NCBI GenBank assembly: GCA_963829575.1
Contig: CAWHJF010000015.1
Location: forward strand, 53,680 to 117,679
Direction: 5' to 3'
DNA from: KACC-23026 sp963829575
GTDB lineage: Bacteria; Bacillota; Bacilli; Bacillales; Sporolactobacillaceae
DNA length: 64,000 nucleotides
The notes under the pieces were generated by a model. That model had not been told where the DNA came from and did no database searches. It saw only the letters and a list, made by a program, of their open reading frames with translations. Both the position numbers and the translations under genes were made by a program. This document shows, piece after piece, positions 23,647 to 33,243 of the stretch. Every line of letters begins with the position of its first letter. Within the stretch, counting starts at the first letter, position 1.

Positions 23647-24147
23647 ATGAGTAGTGTGATTGATCAAAAGAAACAAGTTGTTGACGAAATCACTGAAAAG
23701 CTACGTAATAGTCTTACAACAATTGTAGTCGATTATCGTGGTTTGGATGTATCAGAAGTTACGGAGCTTCGTAAGCAACTTCGTGAAGCAGGCGTTGACT
23801 TCAAAGTTTACAAAAACACAATGATCCGTCGTGCAACTGCTGAGACTGAATTAACAGAACTTGATGAACACTTAGTTGGTCCTACCGCTGTAGCGTTCAG
23901 CCCAGAAGATGTTATTGCGCCAGCAAAAGTCCTTTACAATTTCGCTAAAGATCATAAAGATCTTGAAATCAAAACAGGTGTGATTGAAGGTAAAGTTGCA
24001 ACGGTTGATCAAATCAACGCATTAGCTGAGCTCCCATCACGCGAAGGTTTGCTCTCTATGTTGCTTAGTGTTCTTCAGGCTCCTGTGCGTAACTTTGCAT
24101 TGGCAGTCAAAGCTGTTGCTGATCAAAAAGAAGAAACAAGCGCTTAA
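23647..24147 (+). CDS. rplJ: Ribosomal protein L10
   Basis: Base of the L7/L12 stalk and autoregulator through the leader upstream. The ATG at 23647 (MSSVIDQKKQ) after AGGAGGTGG gives 166 residues, the B. subtilis length; the track start at 23638 lies inside the ribosome site. The 23S-binding N-terminus carries VVDYRGLDVSEVTELRKQLRE. The C-terminal helix (from LLSMLLSVLQAPVRN) carries the L12 dimers. Confidence 0.97.
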   Translation: MSSVIDQKKQVVDEITEKLRNSLTTIVVDYRGLDVSEVTELRKQLREAGVDFKVYKNTMIRRATAETELTELDEHLVGPTAVAFSPEDVIAPAKVLYNFAKDHKDLEIKTGVIEGKVATVDQINALAELPSREGLLSMLLSVLQAPVRNFALAVKAVADQKEETSA

Positions 24148-24214
24148 TTTAAGCAATTGTGTCTAACTGTACGAGCTCTATATACAAACAAAAAACAAGG
24201 AGGATTATCCTACC

Positions 24215-24580
24215 ATGACTAAAGAAGAAATGATTAGTGCAATTAAGGAAATGTCCGTTTTAGAACTTAATGATCTTGTGAAAGCAATCGAAGAAGAATT
24301 CGGTGTAACTGCTGCCGCTCCTGTAGCTGTAGCTGGTGGCGCTGGTGGCGAAGCTGCTGCTGAAGAAAAAACTGATTTCGAAGTAGTTCTTACTAGCGCT
24401 GGCGCAAGCAAAATCAAAGTTATCAAAGTGGTTCGTGAAATCACTGGTCTTGGCTTGAAAGAAGCTAAAGAACTTGTAGATAACGCTCCTAAAACAGTTA
24501 AAGAAGGCGTAGCTAAAGAAGAAGCTGAAGAAATGAAAGCGAAACTTGAAGAAGTTGGCGCTTCAATCGAGCTTAAATAA
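24215..24580 (+). CDS. rplL: Ribosomal protein L7/L12
   Basis: Multicopy acidic stalk protein that recruits translational GTPases. The 121 residues show the N-terminal dimerisation domain (SVLELNDLVKAIEEEFGV), an Ala/Gly-rich hinge (about residues 37-50) and the C-terminal factor-binding domain with KIKVIKVVREITGLGLKEAKELV. AAGGAGG precedes the ATG, and a strong terminator follows directly. Confidence 0.98.
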   Translation: MTKEEMISAIKEMSVLELNDLVKAIEEEFGVTAAAPVAVAGGAGGEAAAEEKTDFEVVLTSAGASKIKVIKVVREITGLGLKEAKELVDNAPKTVKEGVAKEEAEEMKAKLEEVGASIELK

Positions 24581-24598
24581 TTTAAATCTATCAAAAGA

Positions 24599-24627
24599 GC
24601 CCGCTGATGTATGTTGCGGGCTTTTTT
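24599..24627 (+). terminator. Terminator after rplL
   Basis: GCCCGC (24599-24604) pairs with GCGGGC (24616-24621) and is followed by six T. It ends the rplJ-rplL transcript. Confidence 0.9.
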
Positions 24628-24783
24628 CCCCTTTTGTCCATTTTTCCCCTGATTCTTTAAACGTTTAGAACGTAAAGAAGAGAGCCCCTTCGACATGGTT
24701 TTACTTTTTCTAACAAAAAAGCAGGAAAACTACTTTAATGCTTTTCTATTTCAAAATCGGCTTAGGAATTGAAGGTGATTCTT

Positions 24784-25383
24784 ATGACACAACATTACTA
24801 TAGTCAACATCCCGAAATTAAGAGTCAACCTAATCTCATTCAAGTTCAGGTAGACGGACTGGATTTTTCATTTAAGACGGACTCAGGTGTATTCTCTAAG
24901 ATGGGTCTTGACTATGGAACGCGCGTCCTATTAGAGGCCATGCAATTTCCGGACGTTGAAGGTCCTGTTTTGGATGTGGGTTGCGGCTATGGGCCCATTG
25001 GGATCGTTTTGAAGAAACGCGATACGGATCGCCAGGTGACTATGGTCGACGTCAATGAACGGGCTGTTGAATTGGCTAAAGAAAACGCGGAATTAAATGG
25101 TGTGACAGTCGATGTGTTGCAAAGCTATTTATTTGAACGCGTACAAGGCTTATATTCGTTAATTGTGTCTAACCCACCCATTCGAGCTGGAAAAGCTGTT
25201 GTTCACCAGATCTTAGAGGAGTCTTGCCGGTATTTAAAGGAAGAAGGAGAACTATGGATTGTTATTCAGAAGAAACAGGGTGCCCCTTCAGCGATTGATA
25301 AATTGAAGAGTCTTTTTCAAGAGGTGGAAGTCGTTAAAAAGGACAAAGGTTATTACGTGATTCGTGCGCTAAATGCGAATTGA
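24784..25383 (+). CDS. rsmC: 16S rRNA m2G methyltransferase RsmC-like (YbxB)
   Basis: Class I SAM methyltransferase found between rplL and rpoB in Bacillales (ybxB in B. subtilis). The ATG at 24784 (MTQHYYSQHPE) follows GAAGGTGAT, giving 199 residues. The SAM-binding loop LDVGCGYGPIGI lies near residue 65, and the catalytic motif VSNPPIRAG matches the N-P-P family of guanine-N2 methylases. Assignment to 16S G1207 follows E. coli RsmC, of which this is a single-domain version, so the precise target is inferred. Confidence 0.88.
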   Translation: MTQHYYSQHPEIKSQPNLIQVQVDGLDFSFKTDSGVFSKMGLDYGTRVLLEAMQFPDVEGPVLDVGCGYGPIGIVLKKRDTDRQVTMVDVNERAVELAKENAELNGVTVDVLQSYLFERVQGLYSLIVSNPPIRAGKAVVHQILEESCRYLKEEGELWIVIQKKQGAPSAIDKLKSLFQEVEVVKKDKGYYVIRALNAN

Positions 25384-25553
25384 TTGACTGAATATAATGG
25401 CAATGCTATTATTATATAATGCCAATAATTCGAAGACTTTTCCATGTATGGAAAGACAAGGGATTGGCAAGGATAGAATAATACGTTAAAAGTCTCGGGA
25501 AACAAAAAAGTTTGCCGGCTTCAATATGCTTGATTTTGAGGGGTGAATGAGAG

Positions 25554-28500
25554 TTGACAGGTCAACTAGTGCAGTACGGACGTCACCGCCAACGCAGGAG
25601 TTATGCTCGCATCAAAGAAGTATTAGAACTCCCCGATTTAATCGAAATCCAAACCTCCTCCTACAAATGGTTTCTTGATGAGGGAATTCGCGAAATGTTT
25701 CAGGATATTTCGCCGGTTGAAGATTTTACGGGGAACCTCGTGCTGGAGTTTGTCGACTACAGTCTTGGCGAACCGAAATACAGTGTAGACGAATCGAAGG
25801 AGCGCGATGTGACATATGCCGCGCCGCTAAGGGTAAAAGTGCGTCTCATTAATAAGGAGACCGGAGAGGTTAAAGAACAAGAAGTTTTTATGGGGGATTT
25901 CCCTCTAATGACGGACTCTGGAACATTTGTAATTAATGGGGCAGAGCGTGTTATTGTTTCACAGCTTGTTCGATCACCAAGCGTCTACTATAATCCAAAG
26001 TTTGATAAGAATGGCAAAAAAGGATTTACTGCAACCGTGATACCAAACCGTGGCGCATGGTTGGAGTTCGAAACCGATGCCAAGGATGTTGTGTACGTTC
26101 GCATCGATCGAACTAGAAAGTTGCCTATTACTGTGCTTTTGAGAGCATTAGGGTTTGGATCTGATCAAGAAATCATCGATTTACTTGGTGAAGATGAGTA
26201 CTTAAGAAACACACTTGATAAAGATAACACCGAAGGTACTGAAAAAGCTCTAATCGAAATCTATGAACGACTTCGTCCTGGTGAACCGCCGACGGTAGAA
26301 AATGCTAAGAATCTATTGGACACACGCTTTTTTGATCCAAAACGGTATGACTTAGCAAGCGTTGGGCGATATAAAATGAACAAAAAACTTCATATTAAAA
26401 ATCGCTTGTTTAATCAACGCTTAGCCGAGCAATTGGTCGATCCAGAAACCGGTGAAATCATTGCCGAAAAAGGAACGCTTTTGGACCGTCGTACTCTTGA
26501 TCGTCTTTTACCGACCATTCAAGAGAAACTGGGTTTCCAAGATTACGAACTAACTCAAGGTGTTATCGAAGGTCAAGAAGTTCAACTTCAATCCATTCGT
26601 GTTTATGCTCCGGATGATGAAGAAGGAGAACGCGAATTAAAGATTATCGGGAATTGTGAGGTTGAAGAATCAGTTAAGCATATTACCCCGGCTGATATTA
26701 TCGCGTCGATTAACTATTTCTTTAATCTCTTGCATGGTGTAGGGACAACAGATGATATTGACCATCTTGGCAACCGTCGCTTGCGTTCTGTTGGAGAATT
26801 GCTTCAAAACCAATTTAGAATTGGTTTGTCGAGAATGGAGCGCGTGATTAGAGAACGGATGTCCATTCAAGATACTAACTCGATTACACCGCAAGCCTTG
26901 ATTAATATTCGACCCGTGATCGCGTCGATCAAAGAATTTTTTGGTAGTTCTCAGTTGTCTCAATTTATGGATCAAACGAATCCATTAGCTGAGTTAACAC
27001 ATAAAAGACGTCTATCAGCTCTAGGACCGGGTGGTTTGACACGTGAACGCGCTGGTTTTGAAGTGCGTGACGTTCACTATTCTCACTATGGCCGTATGTG
27101 TCCGATTGAAACGCCTGAAGGACCGAACATTGGTTTGATCAACTCGTTATCTTCCTTTGCAAAAGTTAATAAGTTTGGTTTTATCGAAACGCCATATCGT
27201 CGCGTCGACCCTGAAACTGGCCGCGTTACTGGGCATATTGATTACCTTACTGCAGATGAAGAAGATAACTATGTTGTGGCACAAGCAAACGCTTTGCTTG
27301 ACGAAAACGGCTATTTTATTGACGATGACATTATTTCTCGTTTCCGTGGTGAGAACACAGAAGTTAAGAAAGAGCGCATCGACTATATGGATGTTTCGCC
27401 TAAGCAAGTGGTGTCTGCTGCAACGGCTTGTATTCCGTTCTTGGAGAACGACGACTCCAACCGAGCGTTAATGGGTGCAAACATGCAACGTCAAGCGGTT
27501 CCTTTGTTAATCCCAAGGTCGCCGTTAGTCGGAACAGGTATGGAGCACGTCTCCGCACAAGATTCAGGAGCTGCTGTTCGCGCCCAATTACCAGGGCGTG
27601 TTGAGTATGTCTCTTCACGATATGTAAAAGTAAGAACGATTCAAGAGGTCGACGGTAAAGAAGTCGAAGGCGACCTTGTCACCTATAAATTATTAAAATA
27701 CGTTCGCTCTAACCAAGGGACTTGCTATAACCAACGGCCAATTGTCGCGGTAGGTAATATCGTCACAAAAGGCGAGATTTTAGCAGATGGTCCTTCTATG
27801 GAACAAGGGGAACTTGCGCTTGGTCAAAACGTATTAGTTGCCTTCATGACATGGGACGGCTATAACTATGAAGATGCGATCATCATGAGTGAACGTCTAG
27901 TAAAAGATGACGTGTATACTTCGGTTCATATTGAAGAATACGAGTCTGAGGCGCGTGACACGAAGCTTGGGCCAGAAGAGATTACTCGTGACATTCCAAA
28001 CGTAGGGGAAGATGCCCTTAAGAATTTGGATGATCGAGGAATAATCAGAATCGGTGCTGAAGTTAAGGACGGCGATATATTAGTTGGTAAAGTTACACCT
28101 AAAGGGGTCACCGAATTGACCGCTGAAGAACGCCTCCTTCACGCGATTTTTGGTGAAAAAGCGCGTGAGGTTCGTGATACCTCCTTACGTGTGCCGCATG
28201 GTGGCGACGGGATTATCCATGATGTGAAAATTTTTAACCGTGAAGACGGGGATGAGCTTCCACCAGGTGTTAACCAGTTGGTTCGAGTTTATATCGTTCA
28301 AAAGAGAAAAATTCATGAGGGCGATAAAATGGCTGGACGTCATGGTAACAAAGGGGTAATTTCTCGAATCCTTCCTGAGGAAGATATGCCGTTCATGCCG
28401 GACGGTACACCAGTTGATATCATGTTGAATCCTTTAGGGGTTCCGTCTCGAATGAACATCGGTCAAGTGCTCGAACTCCACCTTGGTATGGCTGCCCGCC

Positions 28501-29075
28501 GGCTTAAAATTCATGTCGCAACACCAGTATTTGATGGTGCGCGTGAAGAAGATGTGTGGGAAACGCTTGAAGAAGCCGGCTTGCCACGAGATGGGAAAAC
28601 CGTCTTATACGATGGAAGAACAGGTGAAGCCTTTGACAACCGCGTTTCGGTTGGGATCATGTATATGATTAAATTGGCTCACATGGTTGATGATAAATTG
28701 CATGCTCGTTCAACTGGACCATACTCACTCGTTACTCAGCAACCCCTCGGCGGGAAAGCTCAGTTCGGTGGACAACGCTTTGGGGAAATGGAAGTATGGG
28801 CGCTTGAGGCATATGGTGCCGCGTATACCCTTCAAGAAATTCTGACGGTAAAATCAGATGACGTCGTTGGACGTGTGAAAACTTACGAAGCTATTGTCAA
28901 AGGCGAAAATGTTCCAGAGCCAGGTGTACCAGAATCCTTCAAAGTCTTAATCAAAGAGCTTCAAAGTTTAGGAATGGATGTTAAAATCCTTTCGGGTGAT
29001 GAAGAAGAAATTGATATTCGCGGCATTGATGAAGAAGATGAGGCACCTAACGAAACGATTAATGTAGGTATTTAA
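25554..29075 (+). CDS. rpoB: RNA polymerase beta subunit
   Basis: Catalytic-core subunit, 1173 residues from a TTG start (MTGQLVQYGRHRQRRSYARI), slightly shorter than in B. subtilis (1193) because the acidic tail is cut to EEDEAPNETINVGI. The rifampicin pocket (about residues 464-495; SQLSQFMDQTNPLAEL, THKRRLSALGPGG) carries the wild-type, drug-sensitive residues. KMAGRHGNKGVIS and the C-terminal clamp motif GGKAQFGGQRFGEMEVWALEAYGA are present. A spacer of 170 bases from rsmC contains no clear promoter, so I cannot place its start of transcription. Confidence 0.99.
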   Translation: MTGQLVQYGRHRQRRSYARIKEVLELPDLIEIQTSSYKWFLDEGIREMFQDISPVEDFTGNLVLEFVDYSLGEPKYSVDESKERDVTYAAPLRVKVRLINKETGEVKEQEVFMGDFPLMTDSGTFVINGAERVIVSQLVRSPSVYYNPKFDKNGKKGFTATVIPNRGAWLEFETDAKDVVYVRIDRTRKLPITVLLRALGFGSDQEIIDLLGEDEYLRNTLDKDNTEGTEKALIEIYERLRPGEPPTVENAKNLLDTRFFDPKRYDLASVGRYKMNKKLHIKNRLFNQRLAEQLVDPETGEIIAEKGTLLDRRTLDRLLPTIQEKLGFQDYELTQGVIEGQEVQLQSIRVYAPDDEEGERELKIIGNCEVEESVKHITPADIIASINYFFNLLHGVGTTDDIDHLGNRRLRSVGELLQNQFRIGLSRMERVIRERMSIQDTNSITPQALINIRPVIASIKEFFGSSQLSQFMDQTNPLAELTHKRRLSALGPGGLTRERAGFEVRDVHYSHYGRMCPIETPEGPNIGLINSLSSFAKVNKFGFIETPYRRVDPETGRVTGHIDYLTADEEDNYVVAQANALLDENGYFIDDDIISRFRGENTEVKKERIDYMDVSPKQVVSAATACIPFLENDDSNRALMGANMQRQAVPLLIPRSPLVGTGMEHVSAQDSGAAVRAQLPGRVEYVSSRYVKVRTIQEVDGKEVEGDLVTYKLLKYVRSNQGTCYNQRPIVAVGNIVTKGEILADGPSMEQGELALGQNVLVAFMTWDGYNYEDAIIMSERLVKDDVYTSVHIEEYESEARDTKLGPEEITRDIPNVGEDALKNLDDRGIIRIGAEVKDGDILVGKVTPKGVTELTAEERLLHAIFGEKAREVRDTSLRVPHGGDGIIHDVKIFNREDGDELPPGVNQLVRVYIVQKRKIHEGDKMAGRHGNKGVISRILPEEDMPFMPDGTPVDIMLNPLGVPSRMNIGQVLELHLGMAARRLKIHVATPVFDGAREEDVWETLEEAGLPRDGKTVLYDGRTGEAFDNRVSVGIMYMIKLAHMVDDKLHARSTGPYSLVTQQPLGGKAQFGGQRFGEMEVWALEAYGAAYTLQEILTVKSDDVVGRVKTYEAIVKGENVPEPGVPESFKVLIKELQSLGMDVKILSGDEEEIDIRGIDEEDEAPNETINVGI

Positions 29076-29099
29076 GAATTTAAACTTAGTCCTTTAAGA

Positions 29100-29136
29100 T
29101 ATCGATGCTGAACAGACTGTGTTTAGCATCGATGTT
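29100..29136 (+). promoter_or_regulatory. Strong hairpin between rpoB and rpoC
   Basis: ATCGATGCT (29101-29109) pairs with AGCATCGAT (29126-29134), with ACA/TGT pairing inside, followed by GTTTTGG. It lacks a full T-tract, so it is more likely a processing or stability element than a terminator. Confidence 0.5.
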
Positions 29137-29200
29137 TTGGGGGTTAGTAGGGGCACGAACGCACGACCCAAACTAAAAGGAAATAAGGGAGGTACTCCCC

Positions 29201-32200
29201 TTGTTGGATGTAAATAGATTTGAATATATGAAGATTGGTCTCGCCTCACCTAATAAAATCCGTTCTTGGTCGCGTGGGGAAGTCAAAAAGCCTGAGACAA
29301 TTAACTATCGTACGCTGAAACCGGAGAAAGACGGCCTTTTTTGTGAACGCATATTTGGCCCTACAAAAGACTGGGAATGTCATTGTGGTAAATATAAACG
29401 TGTTCGTTATAAAGGGGTAGTTTGTGACCGATGTGGCGTAGAAGTCACTCGTGCAAAAGTTCGTCGCGAACGGATGGGTCATATTGAACTTGCTGCACCG
29501 GTTTCTCACATTTGGTATTTCAAAGGTATTCCTAGTCGGATGGGTCTTCTTTTGGATATGTCTCCTAGAGCGTTGGAAGAAGTTATTTATTTTGCTTCTT
29601 ACGTTGTAACGGAAACTGGCGATACGCCGCTTGAGAAAAAACAACTCTTGTCTGAGAAAGAGTATCGTGCGTACCGTGAAAAATACGGAAGTGGCTTTAA
29701 GGCTGGAATGGGTGCGGAATCGATTAAGAAGCTTCTTCAAGATATCGATTTGGTCAAAGATGTCAACGGTCTTAAAGAAGAATTAAAGACTGCACAAGGG
29801 CAAAGAAGAACGCGTGCTATTAAGCGTCTCGAAGTGCTTGAGGCTTTCAGGAACTCTGAAAATGATCCATCTTGGATGATCTTAGATGTGCTCCCTGTGA
29901 TTCCGCCAGAACTTCGTCCGATGGTTCAGTTAGACGGCGGTCGTTTTGCTACAAGTGACTTAAATGACCTATACCGTCGTGTCATTAACCGTAATAATCG
30001 ATTAAAAAGATTGCTTGACTTAGGGGCGCCTAGTATTATCGTTCAAAACGAAAAACGCATGCTCCAAGAAGCTGTAGATGCTTTAATTGATAATGGTCGT
30101 CGTGGTCGTCCGGTAACGGGTCCAGGAAACCGTCCGTTAAAATCTCTCTCTCATATGTTGAAAGGGAAGCAAGGACGTTTTCGTCAGAACTTACTTGGTA
30201 AACGTGTCGATTACTCCGGGCGTTCCGTTATTGTTGTAGGACCAAATCTACAAATGTACCAATGTGGTCTTCCTAAAGAAATGGCACTTGAATTATTCAA
30301 ACCTTTTGTCATGAAGGAATTGGTCAGCAAAGGGATTGCTCATAATATTAAGAGTGCAAAACGTAAGGTTGAAAAAGTCCACCCGGATGTTTGGGGAGTC
30401 TTAGAAGAGGTCATCAAGGAGCATCCGGTATTACTAAACCGTGCCCCAACCCTTCATAGATTGGGAATTCAGGCCTTTGAGCCAACACTCGTTGAAGGGC
30501 GCGCCATTCGATTGCACCCGCTCGTTTGTACAGCGTACAATGCGGATTTTGATGGAGACCAAATGGCCGTTCACGTTCCACTTTCGGCAGAAGCGCAAGC
30601 AGAAGCACGACTTTTAATGCTTGCCGCGCAAAACATTTTGAATCCTAAAGATGGTAAGCCAGTTGTTACCCCTTCTCAAGATATGGTACTAGGTAACTAT
30701 TATCTAACCTTAGAACGCAAAGGGGCCATTGGTGAAGGCAAGATCTTTAGAAATGCGGATGAGGCGTTGATCGCTTACCAAAGTGGTTATGCACATTTAC
30801 ATTCAAGAATTGCCGTGCCTGCAGCGACACTTAATAATTTGTCCTTTACCGAAGAACAGAACAAACAATATCTTATTACAACAGTTGGGAAGTTGATTTT
30901 TAACAGAATTTTACCAGAATCCTTCCCGTATATTAACGAACCAACTCTTTACAATCTCGAAGTTGCCACACCAGAGAACTATTTTGTTTCACCGGGTACA
31001 GATATTCCGGCTGAAATTCAAAAACGCGACTTGGTTTCACCATTCAAGAAGGGCATTCTTGGAGACATCATTGCAGAGGTCTTTAAACGTTTTAAAATAA
31101 CGGAAACGTCCAAGATGCTTGACCGAATGAAAGCCTTAGGGTTTGCGCACTCAACTAAAGCAGGGATCACCATTGGGGTTGCGGACATTGTGGTCTTGCC
31201 TGAAAAAGAAGAAATCCTTGAAGAGTCAGAAGAAAAAGTTAACAAAGTCATCAAGCAGTTCCGTCGTGGTTTGATCACTGAAGAAGAACGGTATGAACGC
31301 GTTATTTCAATCTGGAGTAGTGCGAAGGATGTCATTCAAGATAAGTTGATGGGATCCCTAGATAATATGAACCCAATCTTTATGATGCAAGATTCAGGAG
31401 CACGGGGTAATGCTTCCAACTTTACACAGTTAGCAGGTATGCGTGGTCTGATGGCGAACCCGTCTGGTCGAATTATTGAACTTCCGATTCGCTCGAGTTT
31501 CCGAGAAGGTTTAACAGTTTTGGAGTACTTTATTTCAACTCACGGTGCCCGAAAAGGTCTTGCGGATACGGCGCTTAAGACAGCTGACTCAGGTTATCTC
31601 ACTCGTCGACTGGTGGATGTTGCTCAAGATGTTATTGTGCGAGAAGATGATTGTGGAACCGACCGTGGTCTAGAAGTGAGTGCAATTGCGGAAGGAAATG
31701 AAGAAATTGAAAGCTTATATGATCGCCTAGTTGGCCGAACGGCTCATGAAAAGGTGACGCATCCAGAAACAGGAGAAGTCTTTGTAGAAAAAGGGAACGT
31801 CATCTCGGAAGATCAAGCGAAATCAATTACTGACGCAGGCGTTAAGAATGTGATCATTCGTTCTGTATTCCGTTGCGAAACGCCTCATGGTGTATGTAAA
31901 AAATGTTACGGACGAAATCTTGCAACAGGTTCTGAAGTGGAAGTTGGGGAAGCGGTTGGAATTATTGCTGCTCAATCAATCGGTGAACCGGGTACACAGT
32001 TAACTATGCGTACCTTCCATACTGGTGGGGTTGCTGGGGATGATATTACTCAAGGTCTTCCGCGTATTCAAGAGCTCTTTGAGGCAAGAAATCCAAAAGG
32101 GCAAGCGACGATCTCTGAAATTAGTGGTACCATCACCAATATTACTGAACAAAAAGATAAACGAGAAATTACGGTACAGGGTGCCATTGAAACGCTCTCT

Positions 32201-32815
32201 TACAGTGTTCTTTTGAATTCGCGTTTAAAAGTAAAAGAAGGCGACCAAATTGAAGCCGGTCAAGTGTTAACTGAAGGGTCAATTGATCCTAAGGAACTCT
32301 TGAGAGTGGCAGGTATGGAAGGCGTTCAAGAATATTTACTTCGCGAAGTTCAAAAAGTTTATCGCATGCAAGGTGTAGAAATTGGGGATAAACACGTAGA
32401 GGTTATGGTTCGACAAATGATGAAGAAGGTTCGCGTTGTGGATGCGGCCGATACAGAAGTCTTGCCAGGTGCTCTAATGGATATTACCAATTTCAAAGAG
32501 GCAAACAAGAAAGTGATTATGAGTAAAGGACGTCCGGCGACGGCTCGACCAATCCTACTTGGGATTACAAAAGCCTCGCTTGAAACAGAATCCTTCTTGT
32601 CTGCAGCATCGTTCCAAGAAACAACTCGTGTCCTAACAGATGCCGCGATCAAAGGAAAGCGGGATGAACTATTAGGACTTAAAGAGAATGTTATTATCGG
32701 TAAACTTGTACCGGCTGGAACTGGGATGAACCGTTACCGCAAAATCGGAATTCAGAAAATGAATGAAGAAGAAACGGTCCCAACTGAAGAAGATTTGGTC
32801 AATCAAGAAAGTTAA
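29201..32815 (+). CDS. rpoC: RNA polymerase beta-prime subunit
   Basis: Catalytic subunit, 1204 residues from a TTG start as in B. subtilis (MLDVNRFEYMKIGL), after AAGGGAGGTAC. The N-terminal zinc finger uses C60, C62, C75 and C78. The magnesium-binding NADFDGDQM lies at 447-455, with D449, D451 and D453. The bridge-helix and trigger-loop regions include GARGNASNFTQLAGMRGLM, and the second zinc site reads CETPHGVCKKCYG. The protein ends in a short acidic tail. No large lineage-specific insertion is seen. Confidence 0.99.
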   Translation: MLDVNRFEYMKIGLASPNKIRSWSRGEVKKPETINYRTLKPEKDGLFCERIFGPTKDWECHCGKYKRVRYKGVVCDRCGVEVTRAKVRRERMGHIELAAPVSHIWYFKGIPSRMGLLLDMSPRALEEVIYFASYVVTETGDTPLEKKQLLSEKEYRAYREKYGSGFKAGMGAESIKKLLQDIDLVKDVNGLKEELKTAQGQRRTRAIKRLEVLEAFRNSENDPSWMILDVLPVIPPELRPMVQLDGGRFATSDLNDLYRRVINRNNRLKRLLDLGAPSIIVQNEKRMLQEAVDALIDNGRRGRPVTGPGNRPLKSLSHMLKGKQGRFRQNLLGKRVDYSGRSVIVVGPNLQMYQCGLPKEMALELFKPFVMKELVSKGIAHNIKSAKRKVEKVHPDVWGVLEEVIKEHPVLLNRAPTLHRLGIQAFEPTLVEGRAIRLHPLVCTAYNADFDGDQMAVHVPLSAEAQAEARLLMLAAQNILNPKDGKPVVTPSQDMVLGNYYLTLERKGAIGEGKIFRNADEALIAYQSGYAHLHSRIAVPAATLNNLSFTEEQNKQYLITTVGKLIFNRILPESFPYINEPTLYNLEVATPENYFVSPGTDIPAEIQKRDLVSPFKKGILGDIIAEVFKRFKITETSKMLDRMKALGFAHSTKAGITIGVADIVVLPEKEEILEESEEKVNKVIKQFRRGLITEEERYERVISIWSSAKDVIQDKLMGSLDNMNPIFMMQDSGARGNASNFTQLAGMRGLMANPSGRIIELPIRSSFREGLTVLEYFISTHGARKGLADTALKTADSGYLTRRLVDVAQDVIVREDDCGTDRGLEVSAIAEGNEEIESLYDRLVGRTAHEKVTHPETGEVFVEKGNVISEDQAKSITDAGVKNVIIRSVFRCETPHGVCKKCYGRNLATGSEVEVGEAVGIIAAQSIGEPGTQLTMRTFHTGGVAGDDITQGLPRIQELFEARNPKGQATISEISGTITNITEQKDKREITVQGAIETLSYSVLLNSRLKVKEGDQIEAGQVLTEGSIDPKELLRVAGMEGVQEYLLREVQKVYRMQGVEIGDKHVEVMVRQMMKKVRVVDAADTEVLPGALMDITNFKEANKKVIMSKGRPATARPILLGITKASLETESFLSAASFQETTRVLTDAAIKGKRDELLGLKENVIIGKLVPAGTGMNRYRKIGIQKMNEEETVPTEEDLVNQES

Positions 32816-32822
32816 GCAGGTG

Positions 32823-32852
32823 TTGACAAGGCAGGGCGCTCAGTGCTATCAT
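32823..32852 (+). promoter_or_regulatory. rplGB-rpsL promoter
   Basis: TTGACA (32823-32828), 18 bases, TATCAT (32847-32852). The core overlaps an inverted repeat: CGCTCAGT before the -10 and ACTGAGTGC after it, which could act as an operator or as a 5' hairpin. Confidence 0.75.
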
Positions 32853-32895
32853 AACTGAGTGCTCTGAAAACCTTGTTGCTTTGGAGGATCTCCAA

Positions 32896-33147
32896 ATGTC
32901 TTATGAAAAAGTAACACAGGCTAAAAATGCTATAGTAATTGGTACTAAACAATCCTTAAAAGCTCTTAAAGAAGATCGCGTTAACGAGATCATCTTTGCG
33001 GCCGATGCAGATCGGCATGTAACAAGTAAAGTTATCGATTTGGCAAAGGAGAAAGGTATTGCAGTCTCTGAAGTGGATTCGATGAAAAAGCTTGGGAAAG
33101 CATGCGGGATTGAAGTTGGTGCTGCTATAATAGCCTTGGAGAAATAA
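32896..33147 (+). CDS. rplGB: L7Ae-family kink-turn binding protein (YbxF/RplGB)
   Basis: Small RNA-binding protein of the L7Ae/L30e family that recognises kink-turns, encoded just before rpsL in Bacillales. The ATG at 32896 follows GGAGGAT and yields 83 residues (82 in B. subtilis YbxF). The family core is visible: AIVIGTKQSLKAL, NEIIFAADADRHVTSKV and KLGKACGIEVGAAIIAL. It is associated with the ribosome in B. subtilis but its exact role is unclear. Confidence 0.92.
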   Translation: MSYEKVTQAKNAIVIGTKQSLKALKEDRVNEIIFAADADRHVTSKVIDLAKEKGIAVSEVDSMKKLGKACGIEVGAAIIALEK

Positions 33148-33151
33148 AAAT

Positions 33152-33183
33152 GGCAAAAAAATTTATAAGAAAATTTTTTTGCC
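33152..33183 (+). promoter_or_regulatory. AT-rich perfect hairpin before rpsL
   Basis: GGCAAAAAAATTT (33152-33164) pairs perfectly with AAATTTTTTTGCC (33171-33183) around ATAAGA. There is no T-tract after it, so it is not a standard terminator. It could be a processing site or a leader element of the str operon. Confidence 0.5.
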
Positions 33184-33243
33184 GCGAAATGATTCACCTG
33201 GATCAGTGGGTCTAGATTCATTATTTGAAAGGAGGACATATAG

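Noticed and set aside
24205..24696. Long antisense ORF over rplL (163 residues)
   Set aside because: Low-complexity mirror of the Ala-rich rplL gene; no ribosome site or family.
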